A stretch of 50,268 bases of DNA from an uncultured Clostridia bacterium (GTDB lineage: Bacteria > Bacillota > Clostridia > Christensenellales > HGM11417), in NCBI GenBank assembly GCA_944332455.1, contig CALVJY010000016.1, forward strand, positions 1-50,268, given 5' to 3'. The notes under the pieces are model-generated. The model was not told where the DNA came from. It made no database searches and saw only the letters and a list, made by a program, of their open reading frames with translations. Shown piece by piece: positions 25,842 through 34,117 of the stretch. The translations under genes and the position numbers were made by a program. Numbering within the stretch: the first letter of the stretch is position 1; each line of letters opens with the position of its first letter.

Positions 25842-26168
25842 ATCATTTTCCGGCCAAAGGTATCAGAAATTTTTATCCTTCTTATCTGTTTTCTTTAACC
25901 GGCGGGGATCTCCGCGAAAGATACCGGCCGCCGCTTTCTTTTTTGATTCTGTTATTTTTTCAATAAAATTCGGGAAAACCCAAAAAAACAGCGTTCTAAA
26001 CAAAGATCATTCCGCCATGATCGTGTTCTTCCCTCCGAAAAGCGCAGACCGGTCCTTCGGGCGAAAAAAAGGCGGGCGGGAGCTATAAGAATTTTTTTTG
26101 ACGGCGGCTGTGTTCCTCGTTTTTCTCCTGACACCGCCTTATATCCTGCAAAGCCCTTCGGAAGCAGG

Positions 26169-26385
26169 ACTTGCCTGACGGCAAGTGATATTTTGCCGGC
26201 GCATCCTCCTTTGGGAGCGCCTGAGGGCCCCCTGAACGCCCGAACCCTGTGACCGCAAGTCAAAGTATAAGCAGACCCCGCATATCACTTTGGCCAGAGG
26301 CTGAAAATTTCACTTTGACCGCAGGTCAAAATATCATGCAAGAAACTTGCCTTTCACTTTGGCCAAAGGCCAAAATATGACCGCG
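26169..26385. repeat. Second palindrome mosaic with ATATCA/TTTCACTT linkers
   Basis: Perfect small inverted repeats: ACTTGCC-TGAC-GGCAAGT (26169-26186), TTTGACC-GCA-GGTCAAA (26314-26330), GCAAG-AAA-CTTGC (26338-26350) and TTTGGCC-AAA-GGCCAAA (26358-26374), with imperfect ones near 26250 and 26290. They are joined by recurring GATATT, CATATCACTT, ATTTCACTT, ATATCA and TTTCACTT linkers. The plan, variable palindromes plus a near-constant A/T linker, is the same as at 1-150. No gene is supported in this stretch. Confidence 0.7.
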
Positions 26386-26445
26386 TTTTATTTGACTTCG
26401 GCGAGTTTTAACAGGTCCTCGCCGCCCGGCCTCTTTCCCCCTGCC

Positions 26446-26610
26446 CCGCCAGATCAACATACAAAAAGAGCCCGGCAAGACCGGGCCTTTCGGGGCAATG
26501 CGTGCGTTCAGTCAGTCCGCATGACTTTTTCGGACAGCCTCCTCTCCCTTCTTCCGCCAGATCAGCACACAAAAAGAGTCCGGCAGGGCCGGGCCCTTCG
26601 GGGCAATGCG
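26446..26610 (-). terminator. Two tandem duplicated terminators
   Basis: A 57-bp segment starting CCGCCAGATCA and ending GGGGCAATGCG is present at 26446-26502 and again, about 85% identical, at 26554-26610. Each carries a GC hairpin followed on the minus strand by CTCTTTTTGT (26463-26487 and 26571-26594), i.e. an intrinsic terminator facing left. They would stop transcripts of the DUF1653 gene at 26816 and shield the repeat region. Confidence 0.65.
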
Positions 26611-26815
26611 CAGTTCGGTCGAAGGGAGCGGAGCGCTCTTTCCGAAGGGAGAGCGGCAGGCTCCGACAGACCCGAAAAGGGGCCGCCTCTTCAAAAAAAC
26701 CTTTTCACGCCCCTCAAAAAAGGATCAAACGTCAATGTAAAAAGGAACGGCTCTTCGAAAAGGATCCCATTCCCTGAAAAGGCCCCCGAAAAGGGCCGAG
26801 CTCCATAAAAGGGGT

Positions 26816-27025
26816 TCAGTCCCCGACGTAGGTGAAACGGACGAAGGTCTTGCCCTCCCGTTCCACGGTCTCCTCCCACATGGCGGCCGGGCGCACCCAC
26901 AGGGCCCGCTCGCCGTACAGCGGGCGGTAGACCACCATGTCCTCCCCGGTCTCGCTGTGCCGGGCCACGCCCAGCACTTCGTACTCCCCGCCCTTGAAGT
27001 GGCGGTACCTGCCCAAACGGATCAT
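26816..27025 (-). CDS. DUF1653 family small protein
   Basis: 69 residues with the complete DUF1653 pattern: G.YRHFKG.EYEVLG.ARHSETGE..VVYR.LYGE...WVRP..MW. The family is a compact beta-rich cytosolic domain of unknown function, common in bacteria as a stand-alone protein of this size. The ATG follows AAGGAGG at good spacing. It is transcribed leftward, about 360 bp downstream of rpsT and beyond the rpsT terminator, so it needs its own promoter, which I did not identify. Two tandem terminators lie downstream. Confidence 0.9.
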   Translation of the reverse strand: MIRLGRYRHFKGGEYEVLGVARHSETGEDMVVYRPLYGERALWVRPAAMWEETVEREGKTFVRFTYVGD

Positions 27026-27336
27026 GCCGACCTCCTTTCTTGTCTTTCTGTTTTTCCGCCTTTTTTGCAGGCCCTTTCCGCCGCCGAAAAATCCGCTCTG
27101 TTCTTTGCCGAAGGGTTCTGCCCCCTTCCCGGCGGACGGCCCTTTCTCCTTTTACCCGAAAGGGCTTCGGCCCCGCACATCATACGGGCGCCGCGCCGCC
27201 GGCATGGCCGCCCGAACGGCTGCCAGCCCGGCACGAAAAGGGCTTTTGCCCGATCTTTTTCGCTCCTCTTTGTCTTTTGCCCACGCCCCGAAGAGGCCGG
27301 ACCGGGCGCGGAACTCCCGGCGGACGGCCGAAACGC

Positions 27337-27367
27337 AAAAAACCTCTTCCGGGTGCGGAAGAGGTTT
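27337..27367 (-). terminator. Intrinsic terminator of rpsT
   Basis: Minus-strand hairpin CCTCTTCCG-CACC-CGGAAGAGG followed by TTTTTTGCG, 20 nt past the rpsT stop. The ~300 bp from here to 27026 contain no supported feature. Confidence 0.88.
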
Positions 27368-27386
27368 AACGCTCAGAACGATGAAA

Positions 27387-27767
27387 TCACGCCTCGGCGG
27401 CGGCCTTTTTGGCCCGTCTCTTCTTGGGGGCCTCCTCCTCGGCGGGCGCGGCGGGCGCGGCGGGCGCTTCCTCAGCCTTGGGGGCAGGATTGGCGGCCAC
27501 CCAGGCCTTCAGCTCGTCCAGCTTTTTGCCGCAGACCGCCTTTTTGCGGGCGGCGTTGTTGCGGTGGATGGCGCCCTTGCTGGCCACCGAATCGATGCAG
27601 GCAAAAGTGTCCGGCAGCAGCTTTTCGGCCAGCGCCAGATCTTTTGCGGTGATGGCCGCGTTATATTTCTTGATGACGGTCTTGAGCTTGGATACGAGCA
27701 TCTGGTTCTGCATTCTTTTTTTCTCGGAAACCAGGATGCGTTTTTTTGCGGATTTGATGTTAGCCAC
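27387..27767 (-). CDS. rpsT: 30S ribosomal protein S20
   Basis: 126 residues. The first ~88 are a standard S20: MANIKSAKKR start, Lys/Arg-rich helices, and the conserved 'KGAIHRNNAARKKA' segment. S20 binds 16S rRNA at the base of the small subunit. A non-standard tail of about 35 residues follows, made of Ala/Pro/Glu then KKRRAKKAAAEA. The start codon is GTG, since AAGGAG lies 9 nt upstream and MANIKS is the conserved N-terminus. The gene is monocistronic between its own promoter (27816-27844) and terminator. A GTG start and autoregulation are common for this protein. Confidence 0.96.
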   Translation of the reverse strand: MANIKSAKKRILVSEKKRMQNQMLVSKLKTVIKKYNAAITAKDLALAEKLLPDTFACIDSVASKGAIHRNNAARKKAVCGKKLDELKAWVAANPAPKAEEAPAAPAAPAEEEAPKKRRAKKAAAEA

Positions 27768-27815
27768 CTTCGGGATCTCCTTTCTGCTTTGACGATTGAG
27801 AATTCAGTACGAATT

Positions 27816-27844
27816 ATTCTAGCACATCCCGCCCGATTTTGCAA
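27816..27844 (-). promoter_or_regulatory. Promoter of rpsT
   Basis: Minus strand TTGCAA (27839-27844), 17 bp, TAGAAT (27816-27821), giving a leader of about 45 nt before the GTG start. It lies just after the thioesterase stop (27863). Confidence 0.8.
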
Positions 27845-27862
27845 GGAAATTGAGCCGGATTT

Positions 27863-28441
27863 TTAAAATTTTTTTCTCTTTTCCCCCTTTGGGCCTCCGA
27901 ACGGGGCCAAAGCCGGGGTCCGCACGGGGAAGCCGCTCACTCCGGGCAGATCGAATTCGCTCAGGTCGTCCGGCCGGGGTTCGGTGTGCATGACCTCCTG
28001 GCCGTCCTGCATCAGGCTTTCCATGGGCAGGCGCATGTAGACCGCCTTGGCCTCGGCGGCCACCTTGCCGTCGGGCAGCAGGATTTTGCCCACGCCCTCG
28101 AACATCCGGGGCTTGTTCTGGGTCAGCCAGCCCACGCAGCACAGCTCCACCCCCAGGGGGACCGGGCGGCGGAAGGTGACGGTCAGGGTGGTGGTCACCC
28201 CGAAGGTCCCGGGGTTTTCCAGCTCGGCGGCCCGGCCCACGGTCTCGTCCAGAATGGCCGAGATCACCCCGCCGTGCATGCGGCCGGGATAGCTGCAGTG
28301 CTCGGGCCGTCCGGTAAAGACGCCCACGCACTGGCGGTCCGGAGTCTCGTAGAAGCGCATCTGCAGGCCGGCGACGTTCTTTTCGCCGCAGATGAAGCAG
28401 TGATCGGTGGTGTACTGTTTCCTGTTGAAGACAAATTTCAT
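27863..28441 (-). CDS. PaaI/YdiI-type hotdog thioesterase
   Basis: 192 residues. The hotdog-fold thioesterase signature 'MHGGVISAILDETVGRA' is at about 55-71, followed by the strands 'TTTLTVTFRRPVPLG' and 'GKVAAEAKAVYM'. An N-terminal 'CFICGEKN' precedes the fold, as in a subgroup of these proteins; whether the two Cys bind metal is unknown. The last ~40 residues are an extension without clear homology and end in a basic KGEKRKKF. The family hydrolyses acyl-CoA thioesters as cytosolic tetramers or dimers; the substrate cannot be told from sequence. It has its own promoter at 28481-28509 and probably ends without its own terminator, close to the rpsT promoter. Confidence 0.88.
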   Translation of the reverse strand: MKFVFNRKQYTTDHCFICGEKNVAGLQMRFYETPDRQCVGVFTGRPEHCSYPGRMHGGVISAILDETVGRAAELENPGTFGVTTTLTVTFRRPVPLGVELCCVGWLTQNKPRMFEGVGKILLPDGKVAAEAKAVYMRLPMESLMQDGQEVMHTEPRPDDLSEFDLPGVSGFPVRTPALAPFGGPKGEKRKKF

Positions 28442-28480
28442 GTCCGACGCCTTCCTTTTTTCCCTCTGTCACTCCGGAAT

Positions 28481-28509
28481 ATTATAGCACAGACCGCCGG
28501 TTTTGTAAA
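28481..28509 (-). promoter_or_regulatory. Promoter of the thioesterase gene
   Basis: Minus strand TTTACA (28504-28509), 17 bp, TATAAT (28481-28486), with a leader of about 35 nt. Confidence 0.82.
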
Positions 28510-28808
28510 TCAAATCGAGGGGGCCGCGCCCCCTCGGAACCCGACGGCCCTTTGGGATCGGCCGGACCCCGCCGGAGCCGGTTTCTCTTTTTTTGGCCGG
28601 GAGTCGGTTTCGGAAAAGAACCCTCTTCCTCCGTAAATGCCCGGCAGTCCGAAAGGCCGGGGGCCGCACCCTGCCCCGGCAAAAAGGCGGTCTTCCCGAA
28701 GCGGGGAGGGCCGGTTTTCGGAGCGAAAATGCTGGAAATTTTTTCCAATCCCGCCAAACAGGCCCCATAATTGCCAAAACTCTTTATTTTTTGTATTGAT
28801 GGGGCATA
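28510..28808. other. Intergenic stretch with one palindrome
   Basis: A perfect GAGGGGGC-CGC-GCCCCCTC hairpin is at 28518-28536, just upstream of the thioesterase -35 box. The rest is GC-rich with no gene, promoter or RNA that I can support. A TTGCCA at 28771 could be a -35 for the XRE gene, but the matching -10 is poor. Confidence 0.5.
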
Positions 28809-29261
28809 ATGTTCTTCATGGACAAACTTACCCTTTTCGGCGACCGGCTGAAGGAGCTGATGTTCGACGGCGGCCTCTCCTTCCGGGAGATGGCGGACAT
28901 CTCCGGCGCCGACCTGACCATGGTCTACCGCTGGGCACGGGGAGACGGCTATCCCCGCACCCGCACCCTGATCCGCATCGCGGATCACTTTTCCTGTTCG
29001 CTGGACTACCTGCTGGGGCTGTCCGACGATTCGGAGGTCCGCGTCTTCCGCCCCTCGCCGGTCTCCTTCGGGGAGCGGCTCCGCGGCCTGCTGGCCCAAA
29101 AAAAGCTGACCGAGTACCGGGCGGTCCGGGCCACCGGCATCTCCCGCTCCCGCTTCCGGGACTGGCGGTACGACGTCCGCCTGCCCTCCCCCGAAAACCT
29201 GCGCATCCTGGCCTCCTTTCTGGACGTCAGCGCCGACTTTCTGGTGGGCCGGGAGGGCTGA
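28809..29261 (+). CDS. Transcriptional regulator with two XRE-type HTH domains
   Basis: 150 residues (147 if the second ATG at 28818 is used). Two Cro/CI-type helix-turn-helix units are visible in tandem: residues about 7-68 ('FREMADISGADLTMVYRWARG...LIRIADHFSCSLDYLLGL') and about 85-148 ('TEYRAVRATGISRSRFRDWRYD...LRILASFLDVSADFLVG'). Both end in the typical 'sLDYLLG/aDFLVG' helix. A double-HTH protein without effector domain suggests a small DNA-binding switch; targets are unknown. The ribosome site is weak, so the exact start is uncertain. It is the only plus-strand gene in the 26-33 kb block. Confidence 0.82.
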   Translation: MFFMDKLTLFGDRLKELMFDGGLSFREMADISGADLTMVYRWARGDGYPRTRTLIRIADHFSCSLDYLLGLSDDSEVRVFRPSPVSFGERLRGLLAQKKLTEYRAVRATGISRSRFRDWRYDVRLPSPENLRILASFLDVSADFLVGREG

Positions 29262-29619
29262 CCCGATCACCCCCGCAAAAGCTGAGGACTTTGGACGGCT
29301 TGTTTTTCCCGCCGCTCAGGCCCAAAACGGCCGCGGCGCGGGCCTTAAAGCGAACTTTGGCCCGCCTTTGCCCGGTCTTTTCCCTGTCTTTCCCGGCCCG
29401 GCGGGACAATAAAAAATGAGCCCGGCCTGACGCCGGACCCATTCCCTGCTCTTTCGTGAAAAGCCTTTTCAGGTAACGGTCTTTCCGATTCTTGCGAGGC
29501 CGCTCTTTTTGAGCGGACCTGCATGTTTCCCATCGGCCCGGGGCGCCCTTTCGGGGAGCAGCCCCTCCGGACGGCAGGGCGATCTTTTTTGACCCGTTCC
29601 CCAAAAGCGGCGCGGCGGG
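29262..29619. other. Intergenic stretch with a weak mazF-side terminator
   Basis: At 29411-29440 a CCGGC/GCCGG hairpin is followed on the minus strand by CTCATTTTTTATT, a modest terminator that could end mazF transcripts about 180 nt past its stop. A second hairpin CCGCTC-TTTTT-GAGCGG lies near 29503-29519. No gene is supported. Confidence 0.45.
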
Positions 29620-29982
29620 TCACATCACGTACTTTTTGTTGACGGCAAATCCCAGGCTGATCAGCAGGCCGGAATTGACTTTTTCCATCATGTCGGGGGG
29701 CAGGATGCCGATCCGTTCGCGGAGGCGGCGTTTGTCCAGGGTGCGGATCTGTTCGAGCAGGACCACCGAATCCTTGGGCAGTCCGAAATGTTCGGCCGAC
29801 AGCTCGATGTGGGTGGGCAGTTTGGCCTTGGTCAGCTGGGAGGTGACGGCGGCGGCGATGACGGTGGGGCTGTAGCGGTTGCCCACGTCGTTCTGCACCA
29901 CCAGCACCGGGCGGACGCCCCCCTGTTCGCTGCCCACCACCGGGCTCAGGTCGGCATAGTAGAGTTCTCCTCTCTTGATCAT
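29620..29982 (-). CDS. mazF: MazF/NdoA (PemK) endoribonuclease toxin, without visible antitoxin
   Basis: 120 residues, close along its length to Bacillus NdoA/MazF: '[25 protein letters not shown]' region, Arg24, '[11 protein letters not shown]', 'LPTHIEL' and '[16 protein letters not shown]'. MazF enzymes cut single-stranded mRNA at short motifs (UACAU for NdoA) and are normally neutralised by a small MazE-type antitoxin encoded just upstream. Here the 357 bp up to gapdh contain no ORF resembling an antitoxin. The start ATG has GGAG 12 nt upstream. A basic, non-NdoA-like C-terminus ([10 protein letters not shown]) is present. Catalytic residues look intact. Confidence 0.93.
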   Translation of the reverse strand: MIKRGELYYADLSPVVGSEQGGVRPVLVVQNDVGNRYSPTVIAAAVTSQLTKAKLPTHIELSAEHFGLPKDSVVLLEQIRTLDKRRLRERIGILPPDMMEKVNSGLLISLGFAVNKKYVM

Positions 29983-30111
29983 AAGCTTTTGTAACTCCTT
30001 GCCGCGGGCGGCGGCGTTGGCCTTATTCCAGTATATGTAAACTTCCGGAAAAAGGGAAGCGATCCGAATTTCGCCTCCCTTTAAGGTTGTCCATTTCCCT
30101 GCTTTTTAAAC

Positions 30112-30185
30112 GGTGTCACAGACACCTTTTTGTACGCTCACGCCTCCTTTCTGCGACCATCCTCCTTTCCCCCCTGTTGCCCGTT
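30112..30185 (-). repeat. Isolated copy of the 100-bp repeat element
   Basis: Read on the minus strand, it has the same order as the array at 36119-36545: a GGCAACAGG-like block, then GTGAGCGTACAAAAAGG, then the palindrome GGTGTC-TGT-GACACC (30112-30126). In the plus direction the palindrome is followed by TTTTTGT and could act as a terminator. The rest of 29983-30275 shows no antitoxin ORF and no clear promoter for mazF. Confidence 0.7.
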
Positions 30186-30275
30186 TTGGCGGCGTCGCCG
30201 CCCGGAAACTACGCTCTCACACAACGAACGGGAAGACGATCCGCTTTTTCCCCTGCACCGGGCTTTACGGACACG

Positions 30276-30303
30276 AAAAAGGACCGGCGCGAACGGCCGG
30301 TCC
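30276..30303 (-). terminator. Intrinsic terminator of the GAPDH gene
   Basis: Minus strand GGACCGGC...GCCGGTCC hairpin followed by TTTTTCG, about 40 nt past the stop codon. Confidence 0.88.
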
Positions 30304-30339
30304 TCTGGTCTGTGTTCTGTTTTTTTGATCGGGCTGGGA

Positions 30340-31383
<1,044 letters not shown>

Positions 31384-31385
31384 TC

Positions 31386-31414
31386 ATTATAGCCAAAAAG
31401 GCGAAAATAATCAA
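31386..31414 (-). promoter_or_regulatory. Promoter of the GAPDH gene
   Basis: Minus strand TTGATT (31409-31414), 17 bp, TATAAT (31386-31391), start site near 31379. Confidence 0.85.
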
Positions 31415-31453
31415 GTGTTTTGAGGGGGATTTTGTTTTTTCCGGCTTTCCGGC

Positions 31454-32569
31454 TCACTTCAGGTTTTCGGGGTTGAGGCACTCGAGCTCGGGCAGCACAA
31501 AGCGGCCGTCCTTGCGGATGAGCACGCCGTCGAACCAGATCTCCCCGCCGCCGTACTCGGGGGTCATGATCAGCACCAGATCCCAGTGCAGGGCGGAGCG
31601 GTTGCCGTTGTCGGCGTCCTCGTAGGCGTTGCCGGGGGTAAAGTGGATGCTGCCGGAGATCTTTTCGTCGAACAGGATGTCCCCCACCGGCTGGGTGACG
31701 TAGGGATTGACCCCGATGGCAAACTCGCCCACATAGCGGGCGCCCTCGTCGGCGTCAAAGATCTCGTGCAGTTTCTCGGGGTAGTTGCCGGTCTCCTCCA
31801 CGATCCTGCCGTCCTTGAACAGCAGGGAGACCCCCTCGTGCTTGAGGCCGTCGTGGATGCTGGGGGCGTTGTAGGTGATGCGGCCGTTGACCGAGTTGCG
31901 GACGGGGGCGGTGTAGACCTCGCCGTCCGGAATGTTCATGTGCCCGGCGCAGGGAATGGCGGGGATGCCCTTGATCGAGAAGGACAGGTCTGTGTCCCTG
32001 GCCACCAGGCGGACCTTGTCGGTGCGCTCCATCAGGGCCTTCAGGTGCGCCATGGCCTTGTCCATCTTGGCATAGTCCAGGCAGCACACGTCGTAGAAGT
32101 AGTTTTCAAAGGCCTCGGTGGACATGTTGGACAGCTGGGCAAACGAGGGGCTGGGATAGCGCAGGACCACCCACTTGGTGTGGGGCACCCGCAGCTCGTG
32201 GTGGACGGGCGTGGAGTAGAATTTGGCGTACTCGGACATCTTGTCCCCGGGCACGTCGCACAGCTCGAAGCTGTTGTCGGCCGAGCGCACGGCGATGTAG
32301 GCGTCCATGTCCCGCATCTGGTCGGCGGCGTGCTTGGCCCACAGGGAGTAGGCCTCCTCCCCGCCGCCCAGCAGCAGTTCGCGGTGGATGCGCTGGTTGT
32401 TGATCTTGACCGAGGGGATGCCCCCCGCGGCATAGGCCGCCTTGACCAGCTCGCGCACCAGGTCGTTCTGGATGTCAAAGACCTCGATGAGCAGTTTTTC
32501 GCCCTTCTTCAGGCTGACGGAGTAGTTGACCAGGCGTTCGGCCAGAAGCTTGTTTCTCGGATCGGTCAT
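31454..32569 (-). CDS. M29 family aminopeptidase (AmpS/PepS-like)
   Basis: 371 residues, standard for family M29. The metal and substrate motifs are present in order: 'NIPDGEVYTAP', 'RYVGEFAIGVN', 'GSIHFTPGNAY' and 'ALHWDLVLIM', which supply the Glu, Glu, His, His and Asp ligands of the two-metal site in thermophilic aminopeptidases. The enzyme is cytosolic and removes N-terminal residues from peptides. The ATG follows GGAGG with a 10-nt spacer. Its own promoter is at 32607-32635. It ends about 100 bp before the GAPDH start, with no clear terminator between, so some read-through into gap is possible. Confidence 0.93.
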   Translation of the reverse strand: MTDPRNKLLAERLVNYSVSLKKGEKLLIEVFDIQNDLVRELVKAAYAAGGIPSVKINNQRIHRELLLGGGEEAYSLWAKHAADQMRDMDAYIAVRSADNSFELCDVPGDKMSEYAKFYSTPVHHELRVPHTKWVVLRYPSPSFAQLSNMSTEAFENYFYDVCCLDYAKMDKAMAHLKALMERTDKVRLVARDTDLSFSIKGIPAIPCAGHMNIPDGEVYTAPVRNSVNGRITYNAPSIHDGLKHEGVSLLFKDGRIVEETGNYPEKLHEIFDADEGARYVGEFAIGVNPYVTQPVGDILFDEKISGSIHFTPGNAYEDADNGNRSALHWDLVLIMTPEYGGGEIWFDGVLIRKDGRFVLPELECLNPENLK

Positions 32570-32606
32570 AAAAAACAGTCCTCCAGGAGAAAAATTTTTC
32601 CCCTCT

Positions 32607-32635
32607 ATTGTAAACCTTTTTTTGGAATTTGAAAA
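32607..32635 (-). promoter_or_regulatory. Promoter of the M29 aminopeptidase gene
   Basis: Minus strand TTTTCA (32630-32635), 17 bp, TACAAT (32607-32612). Confidence 0.6.
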
Positions 32636-32734
32636 GCAAATTTGCCCCCCTTTTCCCTTCTCCTCCGGGTTTTATCTTCTTTTCCCCGCTCCGCCCGCTC
32701 TTTCCTCCGCCTCAGGCCCTTCCGGCTCTCCCCA

Positions 32735-33090
32735 AAACGCCGGACAATGGAAAAGGGTCTGGGTCGGGCCAGAAGGTCTTCGCCTCAGAAAGCCCTCTCC
32801 GAAAGACACCGGACAACGGAAGGCCCCGGGCCGGACTTAAATCCCACGGCCTCAAAAAAACCTTTTCAAAAGCCGCCGGGCAAGGAGAAAGTATGGGCCC
32901 GGAACTGAAAGCTGTCGTTTCAAAAACCCCTTTCAGAAAGAGCCGGACGACGGAAAAGCGCCGGGCTGGACCTGAAAGCCACCGCTCCGGGGGCCCCCGG
33001 AAGGCACCGGGATAAGGGAAAAAACACCGGAACGGGTCTGAAAGCGATCATTTCAAAATTTTTGAAAAACGCCGGGCAGATAAAAAGGAG
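32735..33090. repeat. Degenerate ~66-bp tandem repeat
   Basis: Units beginning (A/G)CCGG(A/G)CAA.GG recur at about 32740, 32809, 32875, 32942, 33007 and 33071, spaced 69 down to 64 bp. Shared inner blocks are GGGTCTG/GGACCTGAAAGC and TTTCAAAA. The open frame 32629-33015 follows the repeat but has no ribosome site or domain and I do not call it a gene. Nothing else is seen between 32640 and 33135. Confidence 0.65.
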
Positions 33091-33135
33091 ACCGCCCTTC
33101 TTTCGCCCTCACGGCTCCACCAGGGCCCGGAGTTT

Positions 33136-33717
33136 TTATTTCCCCTCCCGGCCGACCCGCCGCCAGTAGTGAAAGATCCTGCGCTGCGCGAAATCGAAGT
33201 TTTCCAGCTCCAGCAGGCTTTTGCGCTTCTCCCGGCTCAGGGACTTCCACAGCGAAAAGCCGGCCCGGGCGGAGATGCCCGGGAAGCGGGCCTCGGGGTC
33301 CGGGAGCTCTCCCAGGCCGATCATCTCCTCCCGTTTCAGGGCGATGGCCTGACCTTTCATCCACATTTGCAGCTTTTGCAGGGCCTCCTGGCCGTCGAAT
33401 CCCAGGGAGGCCCAGACCCGGAAGGTCCTTTTCTGCTTCGCGTTCAGTTCCTCCCAGACGGCGCGGAACCGCTCGACATAAAAGACCGACGAGGACCGTT
33501 CGCGCAGCCGGGCCTCCTCGGTCAGATCCAGTTCCAGCCCGGGCCCGATCTTCGCCAGCGTGGAAAACGAGGGCCGGACCGTTCCCTCCGCCAGGCCGCG
33601 GACCGTCCGGTAGGACACCCCCGTCCGCTCGGCGATCTCCCGGCAGGTCAGAAAGCCGTTCTCCATCTGGCTCACCACCAGGTCTTCCAGGTACTCCATG
33701 ACCTTTTTATCCCGCAT
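33136..33717 (-). CDS. HTH-containing regulator, divergent from an XRE gene
   Basis: 193 residues. A helix-turn-helix 'TCREIAERTGVSYRTVRGLAEG' sits at about 24-45, followed by 'RPSFSTLAKI'. The remainder is a charged helical region (about 75-193) with no domain I recognise ('AVWEELNAKQKRTFRVWASLG'). The ATG at 33717 is preceded by GGAGGCGGAT; a frame open to 33765 crosses the operator and is rejected. Promoter TTGCAT-17-TATAAT overlaps two ACAGTT..AACTGT operators shared with the divergent XRE gene at 33816, suggesting mutual or auto-repression. It has the look of a small phage-like or accessory switch, but no phage genes accompany it. Confidence 0.75.
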   Translation of the reverse strand: MRDKKVMEYLEDLVVSQMENGFLTCREIAERTGVSYRTVRGLAEGTVRPSFSTLAKIGPGLELDLTEEARLRERSSSVFYVERFRAVWEELNAKQKRTFRVWASLGFDGQEALQKLQMWMKGQAIALKREEMIGLGELPDPEARFPGISARAGFSLWKSLSREKRKSLLELENFDFAQRRIFHYWRRVGREGK

Positions 33718-33732
33718 ATCCGCCTCCAAATT

Positions 33733-33785
33733 ACAGTTATAAACTGTACTTTCCCTATTATACAACTAAAAACTGTATAATGCAA
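33733..33785. promoter_or_regulatory. Shared divergent promoter region with two operators
   Basis: ACAGTT-ATA-AACTGT (33733-33747) is a perfect palindrome; ACAACT-AAA-AACTGT (33762-33776) is a second, imperfect copy. The leftward promoter is TTGCAT (33780-33785), 17 bp, TATAAT (33757-33762), so the second operator fills its spacer and the first covers its start. The rightward gene has TATAAT at 33776-33781 with a poor -35. A dimeric HTH protein from either gene would control both. Confidence 0.7.
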
Positions 33786-33815
33786 TCAAAATACAAAAGT
33801 CGGAGGATGCCGCTT

Positions 33816-34088
33816 ATGAACGAAACAGGGCCCCGGGATCTTGATCTTCTGCGCCGAAACATCCGGGATCCCGGAGAGGATCTGGCCCGGATGGCCGCCG
33901 TTTTAAAGGCAAAACGACAGGCCCTCGGACTCCGGCTCAAAGACATGGCCGACCTGTTGGGCATCACCTACCAATCCTATCAGAACTACGAATCGGGAAA
34001 GGCCGTCCCCACGCTGGCCCACTTCATCCGCCTGGCAGACCTGTTCGACGTCTCTCTGGAGTATCTGCTCGGGCGGGAAAAAGTCTGA
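33816..34088 (+). CDS. XRE/Cro-type repressor
   Basis: 90 residues. A canonical HTH_3 domain at about 25-85: 'LRLKDMADLLGITYQSYQNYESGKAVPTLAHFIRLADLFDVSLEYLLG'. The ~24-residue N-terminal arm (RDLDLLRRNIRDPGEDLARM) is helical. The start was placed at ATG 33816 because CGGAGG lies 9 nt upstream; an in-frame ATG at 33780 overlaps the -10 box. It is divergent to the HTH gene at 33717 and shares its operators. The target beyond this switch is unknown; the next plus-strand gene is the DUF1275 protein, separated by repeats and with its own promoter. Confidence 0.88.
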   Translation: MNETGPRDLDLLRRNIRDPGEDLARMAAVLKAKRQALGLRLKDMADLLGITYQSYQNYESGKAVPTLAHFIRLADLFDVSLEYLLGREKV

Positions 34089-34117
34089 CCGCCACAAAAA
34101 ACCCGGCGGACGCCCAA

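Noticed and set aside
25952..26263. 103-codon minus-strand frame in the palindrome region
   Set aside because: No ribosome site, composition unlike genes, and it overlaps the palindrome mosaic.
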